Shown here: piece after piece, positions 14,101-23,954 of the stretch
Position numbering within the stretch: position 1 is the first letter of the stretch
How the letters are laid out: every line of letters starts with the position of its first letter
NCBI RefSeq assembly: GCF_000524195.1
Contig: NW_020170414.1
Location: 551,663 to 615,662, forward strand
Direction of reading: 5' to 3'
Length of the DNA stretch: 64,000 nt
From: Echinococcus granulosus
Lineage: Eukaryota; Platyhelminthes; Cestoda; Cyclophyllidea; Taeniidae
Notes under the pieces: model-generated
What the model was told of the DNA's origin: nothing
The model's database searches: none
Seen by the model: only the letters and a program-made list of their open reading frames with translations
Position numbers and translations under genes: made by a program

Positions 14101-14294
14101 AGGGATTACCATATTCCAGCGATCCTTATAGTGAGCATGAAAACCGGGTTTATGAGGCAAGTCACTTTATGTTTTGGTGATTCACAGACTCCCACAGTCC
14201 CATAACTTAGCGAGATGATCCATCAGCCTCAAGTAAAAGTAATCCCATCTGGTAGATGACATTTCTCTTCTTAACAGTCTTTTAACCATCAGAA
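8151..14294. other. Gene desert, no gene recognised
   Basis: About 6 kb with only short frames (none above 95 codons) on either strand and no recognisable protein, tRNA or rRNA. The cluster of overlapping frames at 11.1-12.1 kb lacks a consistent reading frame and splice support. A short inverted repeat is listed separately at 9158-9199. Confidence 0.55.
9158..9199. repeat. Short inverted repeat (12-bp stem)
   Basis: CATTTTCTACTC at 9158-9169 is the exact reverse complement of GAGTAGAAAATG at 9188-9199, with an 18-base pyrimidine-rich loop. It could form a hairpin in RNA or DNA. There is no neighbouring gene and no T-tract, and the function is unknown. It may be chance. Confidence 0.45.
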
Positions 14295-14410
14295 TAGGCG
14301 TGGAACGTAAATTGAATATGCCCGAAGGCCATACCGTCCAAGAGAAGCTTAATGGAGGTGATCTCAGTCCCCGCTTAACTAAAACGAAAAGTTAGGAATT
14401 AAAAAGCATA
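14295..14410. repeat. Repeat family B, short third piece
   Basis: Carries the CCCGAAGGCCAT...CGTCC block and an AACGAAAAG-like block, both also present near 3520-3590 of family B copy 1. It appears to be a partial copy lying 350 bases left of the larger copy at 14760. Confidence 0.4.
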
Positions 14411-14759
14411 ACAAGTCCTCCCCCTGCTTTTAAGTGGCGTCCTTGTCGATTGCCTTGGGTAACCTTCCGCGTTGGCCTTCGCAATGCAGTAGATGCTATG
14501 AGAAAAACATCCACGAACCAACTGCATCAGTTGTCAATTCAAATGCATCAGAGAAGATATCTTACTACATAGTCGTTTATCTTACTTGGCCATTCTGGTA
14601 GATTCAAAATTTTGGCCTGTTTGGCAGCAGCATTGGCGAAGGGGAAATGTGCCCGCCCTCTCATATCTTTATTGCCTGTCCTACTATCACTGTCCAAAAA
14701 GGCGAGACATTCAGTACGGAAGAAGTTAACAATAGTTTCATGGAAATAAAGTTCCGCAT

Positions 14760-15310
14760 CCATTTCTCCTTGTCATTTTCTTCTCACTTTGGTGCTGTCC
14801 AGCCACATCTATCTATCTGGATTCTAATCAGCTAATAGAGAAGTGAAGGAGGTATCGCGCGTTCACCTAGTGTACAACTTCACACGGGCACCGTAGACAG
14901 CAAACTTTCTTAGATGGTCCATGACCATGGCTAGTACTATTTCAGTCGTTAATCGCATTCCTGCAGAAGGCGAGACTTGGGTTGTTTCCCAAGGTAGATG
15001 GCATTTTGAGCCCCTCTGTTATGGGTCGTCATTGATTCTCCCATTTGCAGCATACACCCTTCTTCCCCCAAGTTAGGATTTAGCATTCGGTAAAAGAGGT
15101 CAAGGCAGTCGTCCCTTAGGATCGGGTTCGCCTTCTGCTGGGACCAATGTAGTGCATAACACTGGAATATAAATTGATTTGCCGACTTACAGAAGTGCTA
15201 AGAGGACACTAGCATGCCCCTGAGGCCAAGCAGCCGAGCGAAAGTAAAATAGCGGAGCCTTAAGTGCCCGCGTAACCGAAACCGAAATTTAGCAAATAAA
15301 CGCGTTATTT
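14760..15310. repeat. Dispersed repeat family B, copy 2
   Basis: Diverged copy of 3215-3590. It shares the CAAACTTTCTTAGATGGTCC block, the TTCAGTCGTTAATCGCATTC block followed by CTGCAG, the TTAGGATTTAGCATT block, and the CTTAAGTGCC...AACCGAAACCGAAA end block. A further matching piece lies 150 bases downstream (15465-15585). No open frame was recognised. Confidence 0.5.
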
Positions 15311-15464
15311 TCCTTCCAATCACTCAGTCATCTAGCCCTATAGGTGAGATTTTGGATACTACTGAAGGCGAGACATCATATTTAATTGCCTAAACATACA
15401 CGAACAACTGATGGGGCACAGATATCATTCGGATGCATTTCAGTTTTTCAAATGCTATCCCCTT

Positions 15465-15585
15465 CTGCAGTTAGGCAGTGGGTCCCTTTTTTTCAATACA
15501 AACTAATGACGAAATTAACATCTTTTACTAACCCCAGTGGCATTTATGACAATTATGGTGAGCCCTTTTGGGGGAAGGATTGAAA
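15465..15585. repeat. Repeat family B, displaced segment
   Basis: Matches 3060-3185, the segment that lies upstream of the main block in copy 1. Shared features are a GCAGT...GTCCCT or GTGCCT start, a run of A and C, a TTTTACTA...CCCAGTGGCA or TTCACTGGTCCC block, and a G-rich end GGGGGAAGG. Here it follows the main block instead of preceding it. Confidence 0.4.
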
Positions 15586-18020
15586 TAAAGAGCTGGTGTA
15601 CAGTTTTTTTAAAGGAGGTTAGTTAATTAACTCTACTTTATTTACAAACTTTGTTTCTACAATTAATGCTTATGACCGCATAAATGACGGGATAAGAAAT
15701 TGACCTTCGGTGGTAACTGCCAAAATAAATGCACTAGATTTTTACTTGTTGCTTCATACAACCAATTTCGTTTAATAGCGCTTGTTTTACTTGTCCCAAA
15801 CCGAGTAATCTGCACGTACGGACAGACAGAGAGGCGAACAGGACACACAAATAAAAAGGTAGACAGGCAGCCATACTAGATGACCAACAAGGATAGAATT
15901 TTCGGTACAGCTCACTGCAACAGCATACTTCAATATGTGAGGACGTAAAATGCATGTAATTGTTAATGTCCGTGTATTAAAAAAAGTGGATAGGTCTCAA
16001 TCTCGCAGCGCACTACCCTTTAGTGAGTTCTTTACCACCTTCAACCTGTTTTGAACCCGCCACTTCAAAGCATTTCTTGAAAGTGGTGAGTCTTATTCAA
16101 TCTTATCCGTTTTACGGATGGAATTTGATGCTTCTGCCGATCCGTCAACTTTGTTGTATGGGATTTGATTAAGCAGAATTATGAAGCAGTCGAATGCATC
16201 GCTCAGATTTGATTAAAGCTTCTTTCTATTGCACCGATGAATCACTACCCAAACCACCACTTTCAGGAAGATTGGTCACGAGTATTCGCAACTAAGGCGA
16301 CTGGGGATGAAAGAGGAGCTTTTATCCCTGCTTAACGCGAACGGTTTACTTCTAACTGGTTTGTATCTAAATTAATCTAGAAAATCAAGTTACCGTTGAT
16401 CCAATTTGCACATCTTTGCTACTTGATATCCTTTGGCAATTATTTTATGTAACTATTTAGAATACGTTTTGGACGATGATCATGCTGTTTAGCAAAACCG
16501 AGCAGTACATCGTCAAATTCGACACAAGAAATGTCAGCCATATAAATCAATGAAGACATACTGAAACGGTGAGGGATGAAACGGACGGACCTTGCAGAGA
16601 GCCTGCGGCATGGGGAGCCATACGTATCGGCTTTGCCACCTCTTGAGACAGCCAATCGGGGCGCTTGAGATTGGTGAATGACCGGTTGTGGTAAAGCGAT
16701 ATGATACAGACGCACGTACGAGCTGACAGGGTCAGTGACCGTGGTTTGTGCTGGTGTGAGGACTACCAATGGTCCAAGCACACAGTTGGCCGAATGCTCC
16801 TCTCCACAAAAACCATTTCCTCAGAGGAATAGAGTCTACTTACTTTTGTGGCTCAGCCTCTCTGTTTTAGCCTGACTCAACACCTGAACGGCAGTACAGA
16901 ATTAGTTTCTGGTAATGAGACCACTTTTATTAGTTACCACACCATCACGTTCAATCCAGGTAACAGACCAAACAAGATTTCACTCGTCACATGACAAGAT
17001 GACACTGCCTTAGCGTTAAATATAGCTAAGGTAGTGCAAATGCAAAATTCCACTGTTATATCTACGCAGTGAGGTGTAACTGTAGGGCAAGGAACTAGAC
17101 GCCCTCCACTAATTCCGTTCAATGGTACCAGGAGTCGAGTGATTTCCACGGACATCATTATTGTATTCTTTGTTTTCATGGTGCTGGTGGTTTCGAAAAT
17201 CGTCAGAACATTGAGCCATTTGTCTTTTTTACAAGTAGTATCTGTGAGTGATGGCGGCACAATTTCCTATGCAACACCAGAAACTAAATTACTTGTAAGG
17301 TAGTTCCTGGCCTATTTAGTTTTCAGCAAAAATCCCCTCTTTATTAGTTATGTTCTCAAATTGTTCCCAAGATTTCCTTTTTCAAAAAAAATTTAAAGAA
17401 TTCTCATTTCACTGAAAGCTGAAAATGCAATCATGCTATGACTTAATCACATTGTAAGGGCTTTGTCTTTCTAGAAAGCCAACCTAGAACAAAGGAAAAA
17501 CGTGAAGGCCTAATCGGAAAGGGTACTTAAACGGAACACCGTAAGGAAAATCTTTAAGCCCGATTCTGGAAACGATCTGTGAATTCGACCTCATAGCTGG
17601 ATGATTGACAATGAGATCTGCAATTTGGTTCGGTCATTCCTCCTTGATTATCGCTGTTTCGCGTCTCCTCACCAGCACTTGTAACTGTTCCAGGGCGGTA
17701 TTTTAGATAGTGGTCGTGCTTCTTCATATTACATGTCGCTATCTCGCTTTTCTGCGAAAGTTATTAGCATAACAAAGAGTAATGGTCCACCTGAGAATCA
17801 CTTTTACCATACATCATTAAGTTTCGTTGATCGCATGCTATGTGACAAGCGTTGTGTTCACTGAAATCGCACTGACCTCTATCAATCATATCAAAACTAA
17901 AGACGATGCAAAAAGACTTTGCCGCGAAATCACGGTAGAAACATCACATTCAAGGCCAAAAACTAGGACAAAATTCAACCAACTGGTTATGTAAGTAGCA
18001 TTGCCACCTGGAAGTAGGGC
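15586..18020. other. No gene recognised
   Basis: Contains two unassigned minus-strand frames of 113 and 108 codons (16440-16781 and 16934-17260). Neither has a domain that I recognise nor clear splice structure linking it to neighbours. They are recorded here as unassigned and not called as genes. Confidence 0.5.
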
Positions 18021-19037
18021 ATGACCCCGCATCGATTCCCTTCACATGTCCCTGCACGTGTGGCCGAGGTCATGCTGGGGGAAGGGAGACCCGTGTCCCT
18101 TTTGTCAGGCGACCCCATATTCAAACCCATCCACCAACGCCCAGTCAAATTAACGCTAGATTTACCGGCATTTACCGCTCCACGAACTCTCTCCACATGT
18201 AAGCGTCGAAAACGCGTTTCTCCACAAATTTTCGTTCGTGATGTCATCAAGAATGCCGACGTATCTGACGTGTTCCGCCAATCCACCTGTGATGAAGTAA
18301 CCGCAAAAAATAAGAATGCCATACATAGAGTCATCAAAAAGGTTCTTGGAGCCCCTAGTGTTTATTTTGATAAAACTGAATTGAGCATTATCTTACATAT
18401 GTATCTTCAATTAACGGGCCTAAAAATGCGTGAAATTTCAAATGAGGAGATGAAGGGCTTCTTGTACAGTACTCTGGGAATTACCAACTTATTTTCGTTA
18501 GATGGTATATGTAGAGCATCAACAAAAATGAACAATGGCCCACTATCAACGACCAAACGATACATTTCTCCTTCCGCTTTCGTCCGTACACTTTCTATCA
18601 TGCTAAGAGGAACAATAGACGATAGAGCGGAATTGGCCTTTTATGCGATGGACATAGATTCGGATGGATTTTTGAGAAAGACAGTGGAGATAAGACGGCT
18701 ATTGCAGGATTCTTTTGATACATCAATCTCTGCCCAGAATGCGGAGATTGATCCCGACGAACCGGCAAGGGATACAGCTAACTTTTTATGTGAAAAATTG
18801 AACTGCACCATCACCTCACATGTGTCGGTGCAGGAATTCCGGGAGAAGTGTCAACGACATCCCTGGATTGTGGAATGTCTCCTCCCGTGCATACCCGCGG
18901 AGAGAGTGAACTACATTTTTCAAAGTCTATTCACAACCGGTGTCAACATTCCGTCAATTGAGAGTGCGGTCGAGCCTACACGACCGACGATAAAGTGCGT
19001 TTCCGGCAGGAAGAGTACATACTCAGTAATAAAATGA
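18021..19037 (+). CDS. Calaxin/EFCAB1-like protein, EF-hands degenerate
   Basis: Single open frame of 338 residues, without introns. From about residue 95 it follows the calaxin (EFCAB1/CLXN) layout: a helix with LSIILHMYLQLTG, then FLYSTLGIT, then SAFVRTLSIMLRGTIDD, then AFYAMDIDSDGFL, then IDPDEPARD, and near the end a hydrophobic stretch with LLPCIPAERVNYIFQSLF. Calaxin regulates outer-arm dynein in cilia and sperm flagella in a calcium-dependent way. Here the three expected calcium loops are poor. The first (residues about 171-188) and third (about 263-276) lack the acidic ligands. The second has Asp, Asp, Asp-Gly but Val at loop position 12, with Glu one residue late. The first 90 residues are an extension not seen in vertebrate calaxin; the true start could be internal. 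A lack of introns is unusual beside its intron-rich neighbours and could mean a retrocopy, but the frame is intact. Confidence 0.7.
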   Translation: MTPHRFPSHVPARVAEVMLGEGRPVSLLSGDPIFKPIHQRPVKLTLDLPAFTAPRTLSTCKRRKRVSPQIFVRDVIKNADVSDVFRQSTCDEVTAKNKNAIHRVIKKVLGAPSVYFDKTELSIILHMYLQLTGLKMREISNEEMKGFLYSTLGITNLFSLDGICRASTKMNNGPLSTTKRYISPSAFVRTLSIMLRGTIDDRAELAFYAMDIDSDGFLRKTVEIRRLLQDSFDTSISAQNAEIDPDEPARDTANFLCEKLNCTITSHVSVQEFREKCQRHPWIVECLLPCIPAERVNYIFQSLFTTGVNIPSIESAVEPTRPTIKCVSGRKSTYSVIK

Positions 19038-19068
19038 GTTTTCCTGGAATATTCATATGTGACAAATG

Positions 19069-19074
19069 AATAAA
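19069..19074 (+). promoter_or_regulatory. Polyadenylation signal AATAAA
   Basis: AATAAA begins 32 bases after the stop codon of the calaxin-like gene, a usual distance for a flatworm 3' end. Confidence 0.5.
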
Positions 19075-21094
19075 CGTTACGAAATATTCCGCATATTTTT
19101 TTCCTGTCTGACGATGTCAGGTGTAAAATGGTCTAAAATCATATTTAAATAAGCATTTCCCTGTAGCTGCGTATATATGGACATTTGGACCACAAATAAA
19201 AGAAGTGCAGAGGCACCTTGAGGCTCACCACCACAATTCTTTCACTAAAGTCTTAATTGAGCAGCTAGGTAAGGCGATTCCGCTATATAGATAATTTTAA
19301 TGATTTAGTATTAATAATAGCCCTACTTCTGTGCATGCACTTGATCGCGTCTTTTTAATAAAACCGGTGCGGCTAACGTCATCCACTTTGAACAGGTTTC
19401 ATCAAACAGTGGATGGATTGATACCACTAGTCCGCTGTTGTAGTTTATTTAGGAAAAATTGCAATCTCACCTTTGCCACTTTTAAAAGGGAAGGTGTTCA
19501 AGCACTCAATCATTAATGCTTTTGTTTAACAAGAACTAAAGTGGTACTTAGATCTGTCATTAGACCAGTACAAATATTCATTAACCATAATGAAATACAT
19601 AATGGTTTTGTCTGAAAATATGCTAAATAACGGCCAGGAAATATCATGTGCTAAAATAAAGGAAGAGTATTCTTCGCAGTAGACCATGGGTCAAGAGAAC
19701 AAAATGGCTGGGTCAAATACCGCTCCAAATAAAGGCCTTAGAAAGGCCTCCAGAGGGTGTACTTCCCCTCTGTGGCGTGGCCTCCGAGCCATACCAGTAA
19801 CCTCCCAACTCTTCTGGCTTGTAACAACCTTGGAGAATACTTGAGGCGTAATACTTAGGGCAATGACGGGGAAACTGCATTTAAAAGGATAACTATATTG
19901 TCTTCTATGGTTGAATGCTAAACTTTAATATTAAAGGAGGAGGAAGTCTGCCAAGAATAAGTGAACCTACGAAGATTCCATTCTTATGTTCTGCGAGAAG
20001 GCCAGTAAACATTGGGGCACCTGCATTATGGTGTTAACTACATGAACAAGCGACACCGAATGTAACCGAAATGCATAAGTGAACAGCACTAAAATGAAAA
20101 CACGAGAATATGTATGAAGTGCTAGTCCTACAAAACCATTTTGAAGCTCGTAGTCTATACAAGAGCACTGCTGTAAGGCCAATTTATTACGACCATTATT
20201 TGTTATACCGTATCCCCTTGTCGAAGACCATTGTCCAATCTTGAGTTGTATGAAGTTAGTACATATCCCTTCCCAAGTACAGCTTAAAAATAAAACATAA
20301 CTTTAAATATGGCACGACTACCGATATCCACCAGCAATGCAGGGATCAAATGCCGCTCTCTATGACTGGCATTGACTGTTGGAGGGTGATCTTTAGGGCA
20401 CCGACTGCGTTAGGATGACCGACACTTGAGATTTACTAAGGGGATCGATGGAGACGATGCCCAATTAGAGGGAAGGAATATGTAGTACTGTGACGTTTGG
20501 TTTAATTGTACTTGACCACGTAGGTACAGGAGACCACAGGTTCTCCTTCAGCTTTGCGCTAGGAATTTCATTCTATGCTTATAACATCCTATACTACACG
20601 TTAGTAGTATGTGCTCCGCCATCTTAGTTTGGCTTATCATGACTTTAAACTGACTTGAAGTGTTACAATAAGATGTATTTTAAGGGAAATACACGTTTTA
20701 AACTTAAAATTAAATTGCTATGACGTTGATTTGTGCATGAGATAGAAAAAACTACAATGTAGAATTGTCATACCCATAATCTGGCCTGAAGATTGCCAGA
20801 TTACCATTGTAACAGCTCAGGGTAACAGTAGCGTTTTGGACACAATATATGTAGGAAATATGTTTCTTTTTAGTAAACTCCAACCCACTTTGCAAGCGTG
20901 TTTGGTAAGAAGCCTTTCGCCTTTACTTTTACTCTACATGATTTGATGAAAGTTTAGTGGTGCCCCTGTATAACATTACCAAAAACCAATTTTCAGCTAT
21001 GACAACTTTACTGTTTCGGTTGTTTTCCTTTTTTGAACTTCGGCGGTTGAAACAAAAACACACCAGGTCGACTTGTGCCTCCACGTGCATAGTG
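19075..21094. other. Intergenic, no gene recognised
   Basis: No convincing frame. Around 19730-19800 there is a GC-richer patch with small inverted repeats (AGGCCT...AGGCCT, and CCAGAGGG facing CCCTCTG) that may be the remains of a short mobile element. I could not classify it. Confidence 0.5.
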
Positions 21095-23508
21095 ATGGTG
21101 AAAAGCTGTCGAAGTAAGGTCCCCTTGTACTGATTTTCGTAGAGGTCAAGAGCAAGCGTATTACGTGTCATAAGAGATACAAAATCCTGAGGAAAGTTCG
21201 TGAGCATCATCGCAAAGTTAGAAAAGAGAGGAAGAAGAATCCAAAGCTTTTTAAAAGTAACCTCAATAGCTACATTTACTGGTACAGGAAAGGACCCTGG
21301 TATCCCAAATTCACTACCTTTTAAGGAGCAAATATTGGAACACATTAAGGAAACCAAGAAGGTACGAAAACTTTATGGCATCTATCATGTAATAGCTCGA
21401 GTCGGAGAGGCGGTTAGCTTTATTGCAGCATGCTAAGAAACTTGAGAGCAGTACAGAAAAGCCAAAGAAAAAAGTTGTCAATGTCAGCTTTTCTAAACAA
21501 TTCGCTCATGTAATCAATAAGGCTGACGTTGTTATAGAGGTTTTGGATGCTCGGGATCCACTTGGTACTAGAAGTATTGACGCAGAAAACGAAGTTTTGG
21601 CTGCTGGGAAAAAACTAGTTTTACTTTTAAACAAGATTGGTACGACCGCTTCCTGATAACCTAATATAATGAGATCTTGTTCCCCGTGGAGTTGTGCAGC
21701 AGTGGTTAAACTACTTCCGTAAGTGGTACACGATTATGCCTTTCAAGTCGAATACGCAAGAAAAGTCCAACAGATTGGGGAACATTAAAGGCAAAATACC
21801 TCGAAATACGAATCCTACTGTGAAAAGGTACTGGTATTTCCTTATCTCTACTTTTTATTTAGCGGTTTGGGAGTGGACGGTTTGATGGTTCTGTTGGGAA
21901 ACATATGTCGTCATAACGGCGGCAATCTAACTGTCGGCCTTGTGGGATTACCCAATACTGGGAAGAGTGCAGTTATTAATACCCTTGTTTGTCGCAAAGT
22001 TGCCCATAGCAGTTGCGTCCCCGGTCTTACGAAACAATGCCAGCTGTACAAAATTGATAATAAGATAAATCTGATCGACTCACCAGGAATTGTACTGTCC
22101 AAACGGGAAGACCCCTGCGAACTGGTTCTTCGGAATTGTAAAAAGGTGTGTGGGCCGGTTTTTTTGCAGAAACATTACTTCATTATACGCATATGATGAC
22201 ACCAATATCAGATTTGAAGCTTGTATCATCTCCTACTTATATTTGTAGCCGGAGAGTGTTGAAGCACCAGAAACTGCTGTCTCAGCCATCTTGGCCTGGT
22301 GTCCTAAGCGTCAGATCATGGTGCATTACTCCATTGGCGAATATGACAGCACCACCGATTTCCTTTGTAAATTAGCGCATCGGCTGGGTCGGTTACGGAA
22401 AGGTGGCGTTCCCGATATTAAGGGTTCTGCGCGTGCACTTTTGTCAGATTGGATTACGTGAGTTCTTTCCCATTTTGTTATAAGTCCCTTCCAAGACGTG
22501 TTCCGTATTTTGAACGGTTAAACTCTCCTTTGTAAACATTTTCGGTTCTAGTTCTTCATGTTACTTGGTTGAACATGCATAGATTTTAAAATTGCAACGT
22601 GAACTACTACTATCTGCGTCCTGCTGGTCTACTTTTTATCCTGTCCATAGCATTTTCCAAATATCTGACTTTTTAAATACACACGTTTTATAATATTAAT
22701 TCAACGGGATTCAACTTCCTTGTTGAACTCGCATTTGTGAGATGGAACAACTAGTTCATCACTGAATTAGGAAAAATTTTGGCAGTTAGCGGGATTCGCC
22801 TCGGGGCATGTGGTTGAATAATTCTTCTTCCTTCACTTTGTGTCATGTCTGTTTTTTGAACCTATTTTCTGCATTTTAAGCTGTAATTTTTCCAAATCCA
22901 GCCCTTATATTGTTTCTTATTTCTTAGGGGGAAATTGGCGCACCATACACTCCCACCAGAAAGTGCTGCTCCGATAGCCGAGCCATCGAAACCGGCTATT
23001 ATTGCCATTGATGAAACTGATTTCCCGCTTCAAGAATTTGATGACAATGTTTTAAAAAGTTAGTTTTTCCAATTGTTGAATAGTTGTTGACTAATTCATT
23101 AGGTTCCTACTCACCTTCACGTCTTTTTAGCTGAAAAATACTGAACTTCGATATATTATTTTCTTTTAGCTTAAGTGATTTTAGTTTTTGCAGTGATGTT
23201 GAGTGGATATGCAGTTGCCCTGGTGAGCACTTTGGATATCCTGTATTATGCAGTCTGTGTCCTTCATAGGGCTTCCAAAAGCCAATGCGTACAACGATTT
23301 CTGCCCAGTGGCTGTTGTAAGTCCCTCTACGCCCTTCCGAGTGGACTTTGGTGGTAGTTGGAGAGATACGGAGGATATCTTGATATCTAAAGGGTACGAA
23401 GCGAATACTGATGCTGGTGATGATGACGCCGACGATAATGAGTACGCATCGGCAGATGAAGGTGTTGATTTAACAGAAAAGGGCAATGAAGTCATGGATG
23501 CTGAATAG
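21095..23508 (+). CDS. GNL3: Nucleostemin-family nucleolar GTPase (GNL3/GNL3L)
   Basis: Nine exons: 21095-21113, 21143-21256, 21288-21361, 21429-21639, 21674-21827, 21863-22145, 22249-22457, 22928-23058, 23270-23508. Joined, they give 477 residues with matching phases throughout. The protein starts with the basic nucleolar segment ([12 protein letters not shown], then [19 protein letters not shown], then [16 protein letters not shown]) typical of GNL3/GNL3L. It then has a circularly permuted GTPase domain: [10 protein letters not shown]4 NKID (137-140), G1 GLPNTGKS (219-226), G3 DSPG (263-266). A helical region with RLRKGGVPD and an acidic Asp/Glu-rich tail follow. Family members act in 60S ribosome maturation and cell proliferation. 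Introns 1, 2, 4 and 5 are only 29, 31, 34 and 35 bp. The acceptor of exon 9 was chosen from phase; an alternative AG lies 20 bases upstream. GNL3 and GNL3L cannot be separated with certainty by eye. Confidence 0.9.
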
Positions 23509-23796
23509 ACAGAAATTGTTTATGAACTACTGTATGTACTTTCCCTCTTATTGTTTGTAAATGGAGTGTCTACGCAGTAAGGATTCGTGATTCTGCTCAC
23601 TTTATTTACCTTAAAAACATTTATTCACGAGAATACACGTGGACCCATGGGATTTTGTAGGTGGGTAGGGAAAATTGGTCCCATCTCAACAACCTTGCAC
23701 TGGTATTCCTTATTCTTTGATGGATTGCGTAATGTTGGTAAGGCTAGGAGTAGCTGGGCAGTTTGTTTAACCACCACTGGGTTGGGTTGTGGGGAA

Positions 23797-23935
23797 TTTG
23801 GACACAGGACTCTTCTCTGGCTTGGGGGATGTTGACCGCTCCTCAGTCATGAGGTTCGACTCGACTGCCAGCTTCTTCTATGAAAGGTCCATTGAAACAA
23901 TACAAGTATTACATAGTCCCCTCGTCCTTTCAACA
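23797..23935 (-). repeat. Putative 3' LTR remnant of gypsy element
   Basis: Shares with 27926-28060 the ordered blocks GGACTCT.CTCT, CTT.GG.GATGTTGACCGCTCC, AGTCA.GAGGTT.GA.TC, GTGCC/CTGCC and AAGTA.TACA. It lies on the integrase side of the element, so it would be the 3' LTR. Exact LTR ends (TG...CA) and target duplication could not be fixed because of divergence. Confidence 0.55.
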
Positions 23936-23954
23936 CAATCCCCGGTGCTAATAC

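Noticed and set aside
22146..22169. 24-bp candidate intron in GNL3 (GTGTGT...TTGCAG)
   Set aside because: Too short, and reading on gives a stop after eight codons; the 103-bp intron ending at 22248 restores the conserved family sequence instead.
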